A stretch of 64,000 nucleotides of DNA from Sphaerochaetaceae bacterium. GTDB taxonomy: Bacteria > Spirochaetota > Spirochaetia > Sphaerochaetales > Sphaerochaetaceae. The stretch's first letter is position 1; every line of letters begins with the position of its first letter. The stretch is taken from assembly GCA_028532915.1 (NCBI GenBank), contig JAQQAI010000051.1, forward strand, positions 62,001 to 126,000. Reading direction: 5' to 3'. The notes beneath the pieces were generated by a model that had not been told where the DNA came from, did no database searches, and saw only the letters and a program-made list of their open reading frames with translations. Positions 43,816 to 53,299 of this stretch are shown one piece after another. Both the position numbers and the translations under genes were made by a program.

Positions 43816-43967
43816 ACGTGCTGGGTAAACAGGCGATATCCAAGAATATTGGAAAACAATATATATTCATTCATGATTTTTATTGTATAATGACAGTCGA
43901 TCAGAAGCGCAAAGCGAAGTTCACCCATTGAACAACAGATTCGCATGATAAGAACGGAGGATGATAT

Positions 43968-44954
43968 ATGAGCAAAATTTCTACAACATATATGGGACTT
44001 GAGTTGAAGAATCCTATTATAGTCGGCAGTTCGCCTTTGACTTCGACTCTTGAAGGTCTGAAGAAATGTGAAGATGCGGGAGCCGGAGCTGTAGTCGTAA
44101 AGTCTATATTCGAGGAACAGATCGATCAGGATTCTGCGAAGATGATCAAAGAGAGCAGCGAATACCTCACACATGCAGACGGTGCCGCCTTTGTTGAGGA
44201 AGTTTCCAGAAACTATTATATAGACAATTATCTGACCCTTATCGAGAAGGCTACCGATGCACTGGATATACCTGTGATCGCGAGTGTGAACTGCAGATCA
44301 TTGGGAAGCTGGACTGATTATGTCGACAGATTCTCGAACATAGGAGCTGATGCACTGGAGATCAATCAGTACATCCTCCCGTCCGACATGGCGGATGATT
44401 CAGCCCGGATTGAAAGCGAATATCTGCAGCTCGTATCCGCAGTACGGGAAAAAACATCGCTTCCACTTTCTCTGAAACTGGGAAACTCTTTTTCATCTTT
44501 CGCACACATGATCAAACGTTTCGATGATATGAATGTCGATGGATTCGTAATGTTCAACAGATTCTATCAGCCTGATATAGACATCGCGAAGCTGAGCCTC
44601 AAACCGAGCGTCAATTTCAGTAATCCGGATGATTACGGTCTCGCCCTTCAATGGACCGCGCTGCTTTCCGCATACCTTGAAGCCGATATATGTGCTTCCA
44701 ACGGAGTACATGATGGAGAAGCTCTCATCAAGCTTCTGCTGTCGGGAGCAAAGGCAGTTCAGGTTGTGACAGCGATCCTTAAAGGCGGTCTTTCGGTGAT
44801 AGGGGAGATGAATTCCACTCTGGAAAAATGGATGGATGAGAAAGGATTCGATTCTTTTGTGGATTTCAGAGGAAAACTTGCCCATAAGCGGCTTGACAAC
44901 CCTGCCGTCTGGGAACGTTCACAATATATGAAATCTCTCAATGTGGAGTTTTAA
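43968..44954 (+). CDS. dihydroorotate dehydrogenase-like FMN protein
   Basis: A 328-residue TIM-barrel protein of the PyrD superfamily: TTYMGLELKNPIIVGSSPLT at the start, GAGAVVVKSIFEEQI, PVIASVNC, PLSLKLGNSF, and a C-terminal phosphate-binding ICASNGVHDGEALIKLLLSGAKAVQVVTAIL in which the FMN-site GV-x-D-x-x-x-x-x-x-x-x-x-GA pattern remains. The substrate loop of true DHODs (N-x-S-x-P-N with catalytic Ser or Cys) is altered to INQYILPSD, so it is the DHOD-like group of unproven function. A TATAAT stands at 43886, about 80 bases upstream. The SD is CGGAGG. It is followed by the acyltransferase gene after five bases. Confidence 0.85.
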   Translation: MSKISTTYMGLELKNPIIVGSSPLTSTLEGLKKCEDAGAGAVVVKSIFEEQIDQDSAKMIKESSEYLTHADGAAFVEEVSRNYYIDNYLTLIEKATDALDIPVIASVNCRSLGSWTDYVDRFSNIGADALEINQYILPSDMADDSARIESEYLQLVSAVREKTSLPLSLKLGNSFSSFAHMIKRFDDMNVDGFVMFNRFYQPDIDIAKLSLKPSVNFSNPDDYGLALQWTALLSAYLEADICASNGVHDGEALIKLLLSGAKAVQVVTAILKGGLSVIGEMNSTLEKWMDEKGFDSFVDFRGKLAHKRLDNPAVWERSQYMKSLNVEF

Positions 44955-44959
44955 AAGTC

Positions 44960-46096
44960 ATGAATACTGAATTGTATCGGGATATAGCACCCTATGAGGG
45001 GCAGGATGTGCTGGATGCTGTCGGCAGAATAAAGGCATATCCGAAATTTCTCTCAAATATGGCTGAAGTCCTCTATTCGGGCAATATCATCAAGACGAAA
45101 TGGAAGAGTCATCAGATGAAGGAAATGATCCCTCCTCTGCTGGACCAGGTTTCCTCTTATGATGATTTTCAACGACTGATAACTGCAGGAGTGTTCCTTC
45201 CTACTATAGAACGCAATTCAATGAGAAAATTCACCTTTTCCGGACAGCATCATCTGGACCGTCATACTCCGTATCTGTTCATCAGCAATCACAGGGATAT
45301 CGTCCTCGATTGTGCCTTATTGGATTATGCTCTGATCAAATCGAATATGCCTATCTGTGAAATGGCCATCGGTGATAACCTTCTTGTGAATCAGTTCACG
45401 ACCGATATGTTCAAGCTTAACGGGGGAATTACCGTGAAAAGAAACCTCCCTCTGCGCGAGCAGTACAGCGAATCTCTAAGGCTTTCGCGGTATTTCGTAG
45501 AATCGATCAAAGAGGAAAAGAAATCGATCTGGGTCGCCCAGAAGAGCGGAAGATCAAAAGACGGGATCGATAAGACGAACCCCGCGATTATCAAGATGCT
45601 CTATCTCAGCTATAAATCTTCGGGAATTTCTTTTAGCGATCTGATCAAGGCTGTGAATATCGTTCCCGTGGCGATCTCCTACCAGTATGACCCCAATGAT
45701 ATCAACAAAGGCCGTGAAGAGGTCTCTAAAAAACTGCATGGAACCTACAAAAAGAAGAAATATGAGGATCTGGTGAATATGCTCAGAGGGCTCAGACGGT
45801 ATAAGGGAGATGTCCATATCCACTTCGGCAAGGTTCTCAAGGGAGATTATGATAATGCTGCTCAAGTGGCTGAAGAGATCGACCGGCAGATCTATATAGG
45901 TTACCATCTTCATGACACGAACTATTATGCCTACGATCTGCTCCAGGGCCCTACGAGGTTCACTGAAAAATACGAATCGCTGAATACGAAACACTTCTTG
46001 TCGAGATACAAGGGATTGACTGATGAATTGAGGAATCTTGTTCTGCGAAGTTATGCGAACCCTGTTGTCATGCAGTTAGAGGCGTTGGGGATGTGA
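44960..46096 (+). CDS. PlsC-like acyltransferase
   Basis: A 378-residue protein of the glycerol-phosphate acyltransferase superfamily. Its acceptor/catalytic region is LFISNHRDIVLDCALLDYAL (about 111-130), an NHRD-type version of the NHx4D motif, followed by the FKLNGGITVKRNLPLREQY block and IWVAQKSGRSKDGID, equivalent to the EGTRS-type motif. This form is common in annotated 1-acyl-glycerol-phosphate acyltransferases of bacteroidetes and spirochaetes. No membrane segment is evident; it is probably peripheral. Substrate and position specificity cannot be read. It sits in an operon with the DHOD-like gene before and a lipoprotein gene after (one-base overlap). Confidence 0.8.
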   Translation: MNTELYRDIAPYEGQDVLDAVGRIKAYPKFLSNMAEVLYSGNIIKTKWKSHQMKEMIPPLLDQVSSYDDFQRLITAGVFLPTIERNSMRKFTFSGQHHLDRHTPYLFISNHRDIVLDCALLDYALIKSNMPICEMAIGDNLLVNQFTTDMFKLNGGITVKRNLPLREQYSESLRLSRYFVESIKEEKKSIWVAQKSGRSKDGIDKTNPAIIKMLYLSYKSSGISFSDLIKAVNIVPVAISYQYDPNDINKGREEVSKKLHGTYKKKKYEDLVNMLRGLRRYKGDVHIHFGKVLKGDYDNAAQVAEEIDRQIYIGYHLHDTNYYAYDLLQGPTRFTEKYESLNTKHFLSRYKGLTDELRNLVLRSYANPVVMQLEALGM

Positions 46097-46767
46097 TGAA
46101 ACACACAGTGAAAATTTTTACCTTGGTTTTCATTGTGCTCATGCTGTCGTTTACTTCCTGTGAACAGGAGTCTGTCTATCTTGAGGATATCACGGTATAT
46201 GATGTGAAAGTCCTCACAATGATTGCCGATACCGCAGTTCATCAAACCGGTATCGCGCTTCTGGTCCCTTCTGATGATTTTGAACTTGAGCAAACCTATT
46301 CAGTATCTCTGACAGGTCCTCAGAATGATCTTCGGTGGGAAAAGATGCTCAAGCCTGTGAAGGCAGATAAGAGAATCGGTCTGTTTTTCAACGATATTCT
46401 CATGCCTCCTTACCGGAGTTTTCCTTCAGGTCTCTATACGGTCGAGGTCTTCAAGGATGATGCTTCATTTATTGAAACCTCGATCGAATATAAAAGAAAA
46501 GAGAGAGACGAGAAACTGTCAGACATCAATCCCCGATGGATCATCGAGGATAATAAAACCTTCTTTGTCTTTGACATGGAAGGAAACCATACCTGCTCTG
46601 TCACATTTTATGATGGTCAGGGCAATGAACTTGCCCAGATGAAGACGCGGGAGAACCTGACTGAAGTCGCATCCATGTCGCCCGAAGAGGTAAGAAAGAT
46701 CCTGATCGTCGCCAATGATGATTCCTCATCTACTGTCGATGTATACCGTTACATCATTTCAGACTAG
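46096..46767 (+). CDS. predicted lipoprotein of unknown function
   Basis: A 223-residue protein with a lipoprotein signal peptide: KHTVKIFTLVFIVLMLSFTSC, lipobox LSFTSC with the acylated Cys at about residue 22. The mature part is beta-rich (SVSLTGPQNDLRWEKML, GLYTVEVFKDDASF, CSVTFYDGQGNEL) and may have an immunoglobulin-like fold; no family is recognised. The start is taken at the ATG overlapping the acyltransferase stop (TGATG). Its end overlaps that of convergent mutL by nine bases. Confidence 0.7.
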   Translation: MKHTVKIFTLVFIVLMLSFTSCEQESVYLEDITVYDVKVLTMIADTAVHQTGIALLVPSDDFELEQTYSVSLTGPQNDLRWEKMLKPVKADKRIGLFFNDILMPPYRSFPSGLYTVEVFKDDASFIETSIEYKRKERDEKLSDINPRWIIEDNKTFFVFDMEGNHTCSVTFYDGQGNELAQMKTRENLTEVASMSPEEVRKILIVANDDSSSTVDVYRYIISD

Positions 46768-48480
46768 ACGACCGACAGCGCTGTACAGATCCTCCCGGGT
46801 TATTTCAACTACGAAGTTTCTTCCGTGGGGACATACAGGATATTCAAGTTCGAATACTTTTTTGATCAGCTCTTCAGCACTTGAAGGATCGATGGGATCT
46901 CCCGCCTTTATCGCTTTCTTACATGCCGCAGTGGAAAACAGAGTTTTTTGAAGGTCATCGATATTATTTCCTTCGTAGTTCTGAATTGCCTGTACGACTT
47001 CATTTTCCATCGATTTATAATGTGGGATCATCGCAGTGATTGCCCATTGGAGATCTCCTGTACGTTCAAGGCGAATACCGAACTGTTCATACCAGATGCT
47101 GTGATCAGAAAGGAAGTGATCTATGCTCCGTTCAACTTCAAATTCATACGGGATCATAAGAGGCTGGGAACCTTCGATGATCTTCATGGAATCGTAGAGG
47201 ATTCTTTCATGGGCAGCATGCTGGTCTATCAGATAGAGAGATTCTTCCTTTTCTACGATCAGGAAGACTTTGAACAGCTGTCCGATATATCTGAATCGGA
47301 AGGTATCTACCTCACGCTGAATGCTGACGGGTTCAGCTTCTTCTTTCTGAAATAATTCTTTGGCTTTCTCGAACCAGTCGGGGGATGGTCGTTCTGATAC
47401 CTTAGCATCAGGTCTTATATCACTAAACAACTGGGGTGACTGCCGGGGCAGGTCGAATGGCGAGGCGAATGATGATTGATGATAGCTCTGCAGGTTTTCC
47501 TTGACCATTAAGACAACTTCATGATGTATTTCAGCCTTATTGCGTAATTTCACCTCTCTCTTAGCCGGGTGAATGTTGAAATCGACAAGTTTAGGATCGT
47601 CCTGAATGAAAAGATAGCAGTAGGGGAATCCTCCTCCCGGAAGAAAAGGGTCATATCCATAGGTTATCGCCTGTACCATTGAATATTCATCTACGATTCG
47701 GTTGTTTACATAGATTTTGATCTGTGACCGGTCTGTTCTGTACGTAGATTCCCTGGAAGCCACAGCATACAGTGAAAATGATTTACCCTGGAGTCTCATC
47801 TCTATCATTTCCGATGGAACTATGGATCTATCATTCTTGAGAATATCGAGGATTCTCTGTTTTGATGTTGCAGGCGGAAGGTGCAGTGTCTCTTTTCCAT
47901 TGTGAAACATGGAAAAAGAGATATGGGGAAATGCTGCAGCCTTTTCAATCATCGCAACTTTGCACATTCGTGCCTCACTGGAAGGTTGTTTAAGAAACAT
48001 CCTTCGTGCAGGGATATGTGCAAACAACTGTTTCACGGTAATTACAGTTCCCTTTGCAGGTCCACCGGGTTTTATTTCCTCAATCTTTCCATTATCGACT
48101 ACAACAGTGGATCCGAGTGATCCTGAAGAAGTACTGCTGATGGACAAGGTTGCTCCGGCGGCGATGCTGTATAGTGCTTCTCCTCTGAATCCCATGGTAG
48201 CAAGATGCTGAAGATCCTCGAGGGAGGAGACTTTACTTGTCGCATGAGATTGTGCACAGAGAGGAAGGTCTTCTTCTCTGATTCCGATACCGTCATCGAC
48301 AACTATGATCTTCTCGATACCTCCATCGGTAAGTTCAACGGTGATCGATGAGCTGTGTGCATCGATCGAATTGTCGATGAGTTCCCGTACGATGGATGCA
48401 GGACGGTCTATTACTTCCCCTGCGGCGATACGCTGAGCGACAAGAGGATCGAGAATCTGTATTCTTTTAGCTTCTTCCAT
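46759..48480 (-). CDS. mutL: DNA mismatch repair protein MutL
   Basis: GHKL ATPase that couples mismatch recognition to strand removal. The 573-residue protein has VAQRIAAGEVIDRPASIVRELIDNSIDA (ATP motif I near residues 14-41), VDDGIGI (about 64), SHATSK, TMGFRGEALYSIAA, and a C-terminal dimerisation/nuclease domain with DQHAAHERILYD, ACKKAIKAGD and CPHGRNFVV. The DQHA-type endonuclease motif is present but its last acidic residue is Asp instead of Glu. Start codon: ATG 48480; upstream in-frame codons run into the terminator of the preceding gene. No mutS gene is in the window. The 3' end overlaps the lipoprotein gene. Confidence 0.94.
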   Translation of the reverse strand: MEEAKRIQILDPLVAQRIAAGEVIDRPASIVRELIDNSIDAHSSSITVELTDGGIEKIIVVDDGIGIREEDLPLCAQSHATSKVSSLEDLQHLATMGFRGEALYSIAAGATLSISSTSSGSLGSTVVVDNGKIEEIKPGGPAKGTVITVKQLFAHIPARRMFLKQPSSEARMCKVAMIEKAAAFPHISFSMFHNGKETLHLPPATSKQRILDILKNDRSIVPSEMIEMRLQGKSFSLYAVASRESTYRTDRSQIKIYVNNRIVDEYSMVQAITYGYDPFLPGGGFPYCYLFIQDDPKLVDFNIHPAKREVKLRNKAEIHHEVVLMVKENLQSYHQSSFASPFDLPRQSPQLFSDIRPDAKVSERPSPDWFEKAKELFQKEEAEPVSIQREVDTFRFRYIGQLFKVFLIVEKEESLYLIDQHAAHERILYDSMKIIEGSQPLMIPYEFEVERSIDHFLSDHSIWYEQFGIRLERTGDLQWAITAMIPHYKSMENEVVQAIQNYEGNNIDDLQKTLFSTAACKKAIKAGDPIDPSSAEELIKKVFELEYPVCPHGRNFVVEITREDLYSAVGRLV

Positions 48481-48493
48481 GTCTCTATTGTAC

Positions 48494-48528
48494 CAAAAAA
48501 CAAGGGCTCCAACCAGTGAAGCCCTTGC
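48494..48528 (-). terminator. terminator of the 1559-residue protein gene
   Basis: On the minus strand CAAGGGCT and AGCCCTTG form the stem (48520-48527 and 48501-48508) and TTTTTT follows. It lies between the large gene and mutL, so mutL needs its own promoter or read-through. Confidence 0.88.
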
Positions 48529-48547
48529 GAATCGTGATGTTGATGAA

Positions 48548-51500
48548 TCAGAAGATTCTGATGTTAGCTCCGATTGAGAGGTAGGGGGAGATATCGGTGT
48601 AAGTGGTCCCATTATAGGTACCATCCGAGGTCTGAACAGCATAGGTTCCAATCGATGCATTGAGATCGACAGGACCCTGACTGATCGTTGCCCCGGCCCT
48701 AATGACACTTTCAGGAGCTATGGCGAAAGTGAGTAATCTGTTGAGCAGATCATCAGATGATCCTAAGAAAGTCTGAGCCGCATCGATGAGACCCGTTCTC
48801 GCATATGTCGCCGACAGTGTGACCCAGTCAAGGTCGACCGATCCCTGAAGCTGGATCAGATCCTCGTCTTCGATCAAAGAGAAGGAGGTAGTCATAGGTA
48901 CCGAATACATAGCGTTCAGCTTGAATGCATCACCTTCATAACCAAGTGAAGCAGAAGCTGTGTAGGTCCTTCCATCACTTGTTGTTGGATCGGCCCAGGC
49001 AGCATCAAAGTCTGCCAGGATAGATGCTCTGTCTCTGGAGAACAGAGAATTGAACATATTATTGGAAACGGCTCCTTCCTGCATCGACACTTCGACTCCG
49101 GCAGAGAATCTGTCTACCTGTGACGAGAAGCCTGCGTGGAACATATAGTTGTTGAATCTCGCCAGGAACGAAGAGACTGAAGAGTTATAGAACATCTGGC
49201 TGAATCCGTCTGTTGTATCGTATCCGACAAGAGTCGTGAATCCGCCGTAGACACTGAGTTTGTTTGTTTCCTTATCGATGATAGGCAGCACACCTTCTAT
49301 TGTCGGAAGGATATCGAACTGTTTCTCCGAGCTGCTCAGTTTTGCACTGACGACTCCTGAGAGGTTCAATTCGGCTCCATAGTTCTCGAACGGAGAGATG
49401 CCGATATTCATCGCACCGAGCTGCCATGTCGTAAGATCGTTTACATACATTTCCAGATCAACATATTTCGTATCAATAGAGCTTTCAAGAGCCAGTTTAC
49501 TCTGAAGTTCGCTGTCAACAAGAGAATCCATCGAAGAGATCAGTGGTCCCATTGAATAGGTGTTCTCCCGGGAGAGTTCGAAGAAGTTTTCGCTGGAAGT
49601 ATCCCCGATGGTAACGTGATCGATCAGCGATGCGATATCTGTCACGATATCGAATGTCTTACCCAACGTCGAACTGTAACCGGAGGAGAAGCTGTACGGG
49701 GAAGAGAGTGAATGATAATAGAGAGAAGGAGTTTCCGGGGCTACTGTCAGATGAGGACCGATTCCAACCGAGAAGTTTTCATCGGAAACAGTCAGCGTAG
49801 GGTCGATTGAGATATAGTTATCATCACTGCCGCTTACGAAGCCTCTGGTGTAGGAAGTGCCGAGATCAAATGAGACATCCAGAGAATCTGCACTCTCGTA
49901 TTCTACCGGTTCGATGAACTCAACGTTTTTGCCAAGATCCAGTGTAGTTCCGATTGTAGCTCTCGATGTTCCGTCAGTCAGGAATGAAAGGTCTGCGTAT
50001 AAGGTGAAGATTCCTTCAGTGTAGCTTACAGACACATACGGGTAGGCTAGAGTGTCTTCTGTAAGAAGCGTGAGTGTGTCTGAAAGAAGTCCTTCGAACC
50101 CGTCGGAGAAGTCGAGGATATCGCTGAAGGCACTGATGAAGCCAACCCGTTCGATACCGATCTCTCCGGTATAACCGTTGCCGGAATAGCTCATCGATAT
50201 TGAAGCTATATCACCCGTGACTGATGAATCGCTGTCGAGCGGAACGATTCCCGTGAAATCGTCGGTGACTGGAACCTGGTAGCTTGCATTGAAGCTGACT
50301 TTATCCCCTGTATAGGTACCGGATGCCAGGAATGTGAAGTATAATCCTGTATCTTCCAGCATCCTTGTCCCGGAGAAAGCCGTGGAGTTGAGTGACCCGA
50401 AGGCTACCATCGGATCATCATAGTTCTCGGCGGATGCCAGGAATGTCAGATCCCAATTAAGGGTTCCGATATTCAATCCCCCGGTTATCTGGAAGTTGCT
50501 GAACTGATCCAGAAGTGTAGCTCCTGTAGAATCATACAGGGGAGTGATACTGAACGGAGCGATATCGAAGGTAGTCGTAAGTCCCGAGAATAACGTTACC
50601 TGCAATGTTCTGGTGTCTTTGAGAGCCCACTCGAAATCGATGGTAGGATACGCTGTGATATCATCGAGCGTTCTGCTTGCATTGATCACCGATCCGAGAG
50701 AAAGGGTGAAAGATGGAAGAATCTCGTAACCGACATTGACTCCTCCGTTCTGGAATCCTGAAGAGGCTATGTCAGTGAGGTACATATCATCTACGAATGC
50801 TTCGAGGGATAATTTCCCCAGCCTGGCTTTTGCATACAGTCCCAGATTCTCTTCGTAAGGACCGCTGGCGACAGCAAGGTCATTCACGATATATCCGTTA
50901 TTGTAGGTGATGGGTGAACTATCATCCATCACAACGTAGAAGTTGTCGTTTTCGTCCCCGACATAGAAGTAATCGACAAATCTGAGAATGCCTCTTAATG
51001 TATTGACGGTTCCTGATCCTATCGTCAGGTTGTTCACATCACTCGAAAGCGGAGCGAACAGGGAACCGCTTGTCAGGTAGAAGGCCTGAAGGCCCAATCG
51101 TGTATTCGCGATCTGGATGTAGGGGTTGATGGAAATACCTGTCTTGATCGATTCATTCGAGAGTACATTATCCTTCGTCGCTACAAATGACGTTTTAATT
51201 CCGTAGTCTAAGATGAGAGGAGGCTTTTCACTGCTTGTCGTGATCTTCGTTTCGGAAGTTTTTACTTCAAATTCGGCAACCTGCTTCTCCTGCTCTTTTT
51301 CGGGAGCTTCAGCCACCTGCTTTACAGGTTCCTTCACCGCAGCAGCGGGTGACGCAGAGATTTCGACAGTTTTTTCCGCAACCTCTTCAACCTTGTCAAT
51401 TGCAGCATAAGATTTTCTCAGGGAACTGATATAGGTGCTGACTATCGGATCATCACTTACTTTATCGATATTGAAAGCCTGAGCGAGAGCGGACTGTTCA

Positions 51501-53227
51501 GGGTTATTGATATCATCATCTGTGACAGTCACAGCATAGATGCCGTCAAGTTCTCCATTGATAACCTTCAGCTCGACAATCCCGATACTCGAAAGTTTTT
51601 CTCCAGCATTCACGATGTAGGTATCATCTACTCTTCTTCCACCGTCTTGTGCATCTGCCTCGGTACCGGCAATAATCAGGTCGAGACCTTTGATGTTTTC
51701 AGCTATATAGTCGATCGTGATATCGAGGGAGGAAGGGAGATTTCCAAGAAGAACCACAGCATCAGACCTGTCTTTGAGAGCGTCGACCAGAGCCTGTCCA
51801 TCCTCTTTGAATGATGATGAATAGAAGATCGTATCTTCGACTGAAGTCTCGGGAGCACTGATGCCGATAACTGCAACCTTGAATCCTTCAAGATCATAGA
51901 TCTTGTAACCGTCAAAAAGATTATTTCCTTCCGCATCAAAAACATTTGCGGCAAGAACATCCAGATATTCGTTCTCTCTGGCTTCACGTGCCTGTTCTAC
52001 CAGAGTGTCGATACCAAATGCATACTCTGCGGTTCCCGGTGCGATTGCATCATATTGAAGGAGCTGCAGCAGGGTGGATATGCTCTTTCCTGAGTTGAAG
52101 TCGGAGAGGGCGGTTCCTGCTACACTGTTTCCAGCATCAAGAATCAGATTTCTATCTGAAACTTCTTTTCCCCATTTTATAAGTGTGGAGAGTTTGGCAA
52201 ACGATATCCCGCTTTCTTCAATAGCACCCATCATGTCGTTGGTATGCACTATGTACACACTGAATTCCTTATCCTGTTTGCGCTCAGATGCCGAAGTCAT
52301 CTTGGCCGTAGTTTCAGCTGTTTTCACGGGTTCGGGTTCAACGGCCTTCACGGGTTCGGGTTCAACAGCCTTCACAGGTTCGGGTTCAACGGCCTTCACA
52401 GGTTCGGGTTCAACAGCCTTCACAGGTTCGGGTTCAACGGCCTTCACAGGTTCGGGTTCAACAGCCTTCACAGGTTCGGGTTCAACAGCCTTCACAGGTT
52501 CGGGTTCGACGGCCTCGGTTTTTTTTGCTGATTCATAGGCGGTAGAGGGTGTGAGGATCGTTATTCCGTCCTGAACAGAAGCACTTGGAAGCAGACTGGA
52601 AACGGAGCGTTCTTGCGCGATTGATAAAGAGTTATATGTCTGCTTTGAGATAGGTTTCTGGCTAAGGAAAGGGTCTGCCAGATCAAGATAATGGAATGGA
52701 GAGAGTGTCGTCCTGTCACGGGTGATAGTGTTGGTCACATCAACCGAACTCCCTAGGGAAAATATGAGTTCGGAAATATCTGAAGAGACAAACAATTCAG
52801 TCGAACCGGTTGCAGAGTAGATTCCTACCGGGGTATTGACCGTCAGCTTCTGAGCGGATTGGGAGTCCATCAGAAATGATGCACTTCCTGCTACCAGATA
52901 GAATTTCAGATGCTTCTTGTTGTTGGATACCACAGATAAGATTGATTCTCTTTGCAAAACTATGGTGATATCGCTGCTCTCGATAGTCACCGGATCCATC
53001 CCGGAAAGTACGACCCACCCGTCATCAAGGGCGAGGGGTGATTCTGTCGATTCAACATAAACACCTTTTTCATTGAATTGAAGCACATCGGATTCGGTTG
53101 CTCCCACTACATGCAGATAAGTCAAATTGCCTGAGGGTGAAAGGGCAAATGCGGGCAATGTGACTGTAAGTAAAACCATTGCCACTACGACTGCTATAAC
53201 ATTCCGTTTTGTCTTATTCTTTATCAT
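48548..53227 (-). CDS. giant exported fusion: FecR-like, repeat linker, inactive 5'-nucleotidase-like, beta-barrel-like
   Basis: A 1559-residue protein. Parts: signal peptide to about residue 28 (AVVVAMVLLTVTLPAFA); beta-rich FecR-like region (about 30-200); eight copies of AVEPEPVK (about 238-302); a UshA/5'-nucleotidase N-domain-like region (about 320-575) recognisable from IVHTNDMMGAI, LILDAGNSVAG, APGTAEYAFG, VAVIGISAPET and LIIAGTEAD; a charged linker with KEPVKQVAEAPEKEQ; and about 870 residues of amphipathic strands ending in IGANIRIF, a terminal Phe as in outer-membrane barrels. Of the usual metal ligands only the first Asp remains (GNHE is GTAE, GGD is AGN). It is probably an outer-membrane or surface protein without phosphatase activity. 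Transcribed alone, with its own terminator. Confidence 0.8.
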   Translation of the reverse strand: MIKNKTKRNVIAVVVAMVLLTVTLPAFALSPSGNLTYLHVVGATESDVLQFNEKGVYVESTESPLALDDGWVVLSGMDPVTIESSDITIVLQRESILSVVSNNKKHLKFYLVAGSASFLMDSQSAQKLTVNTPVGIYSATGSTELFVSSDISELIFSLGSSVDVTNTITRDRTTLSPFHYLDLADPFLSQKPISKQTYNSLSIAQERSVSSLLPSASVQDGITILTPSTAYESAKKTEAVEPEPVKAVEPEPVKAVEPEPVKAVEPEPVKAVEPEPVKAVEPEPVKAVEPEPVKAVEPEPVKTAETTAKMTSASERKQDKEFSVYIVHTNDMMGAIEESGISFAKLSTLIKWGKEVSDRNLILDAGNSVAGTALSDFNSGKSISTLLQLLQYDAIAPGTAEYAFGIDTLVEQAREARENEYLDVLAANVFDAEGNNLFDGYKIYDLEGFKVAVIGISAPETSVEDTIFYSSSFKEDGQALVDALKDRSDAVVLLGNLPSSLDITIDYIAENIKGLDLIIAGTEADAQDGGRRVDDTYIVNAGEKLSSIGIVELKVINGELDGIYAVTVTDDDINNPEQSALAQAFNIDKVSDDPIVSTYISSLRKSYAAIDKVEEVAEKTVEISASPAAAVKEPVKQVAEAPEKEQEKQVAEFEVKTSETKITTSSEKPPLILDYGIKTSFVATKDNVLSNESIKTGISINPYIQIANTRLGLQAFYLTSGSLFAPLSSDVNNLTIGSGTVNTLRGILRFVDYFYVGDENDNFYVVMDDSSPITYNNGYIVNDLAVASGPYEENLGLYAKARLGKLSLEAFVDDMYLTDIASSGFQNGGVNVGYEILPSFTLSLGSVINASRTLDDITAYPTIDFEWALKDTRTLQVTLFSGLTTTFDIAPFSITPLYDSTGATLLDQFSNFQITGGLNIGTLNWDLTFLASAENYDDPMVAFGSLNSTAFSGTRMLEDTGLYFTFLASGTYTGDKVSFNASYQVPVTDDFTGIVPLDSDSSVTGDIASISMSYSGNGYTGEIGIERVGFISAFSDILDFSDGFEGLLSDTLTLLTEDTLAYPYVSVSYTEGIFTLYADLSFLTDGTSRATIGTTLDLGKNVEFIEPVEYESADSLDVSFDLGTSYTRGFVSGSDDNYISIDPTLTVSDENFSVGIGPHLTVAPETPSLYYHSLSSPYSFSSGYSSTLGKTFDIVTDIASLIDHVTIGDTSSENFFELSRENTYSMGPLISSMDSLVDSELQSKLALESSIDTKYVDLEMYVNDLTTWQLGAMNIGISPFENYGAELNLSGVVSAKLSSSEKQFDILPTIEGVLPIIDKETNKLSVYGGFTTLVGYDTTDGFSQMFYNSSVSSFLARFNNYMFHAGFSSQVDRFSAGVEVSMQEGAVSNNMFNSLFSRDRASILADFDAAWADPTTSDGRTYTASASLGYEGDAFKLNAMYSVPMTTSFSLIEDEDLIQLQGSVDLDWVTLSATYARTGLIDAAQTFLGSSDDLLNRLLTFAIAPESVIRAGATISQGPVDLNASIGTYAVQTSDGTYNGTTYTDISPYLSIGANIRIF
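52323..52514. repeat. eight tandem 24-bp coding repeats
   Basis: Eight in-phase copies of a 24-bp unit encoding AVEPEPVK on the minus strand. Copies differ only at a few synonymous positions (ACGGCC/ACAGCC, CGGGTT/CAGGTT), so the array expanded recently and can change length by slippage without frameshift. Confidence 0.95.
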
Positions 53228-53299
53228 ATTTCTAATTTACTCCAATTACTGTATATCCGCAACTATCTTGTACTTTTATATCACAAGTCTTCCACCATA

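Noticed and set aside
46759-48708. 649-codon mutL frame starting at 48708
   Set aside because: The added N-terminus runs through the terminator and into the end of the upstream gene; MutL begins at 48480.
52323-52514. Possible CRISPR array
   Set aside because: The 24-bp units are directly adjacent without spacers, stay in frame and encode a protein repeat.
52074-52538. Plus-strand frame of 154 residues with FTGSGSTA repeats
   Set aside because: It is the antisense reading of the AVEPEPVK repeats of the large minus-strand gene; its repetitiveness comes only from the 24-bp unit, and it has no SD or family match.
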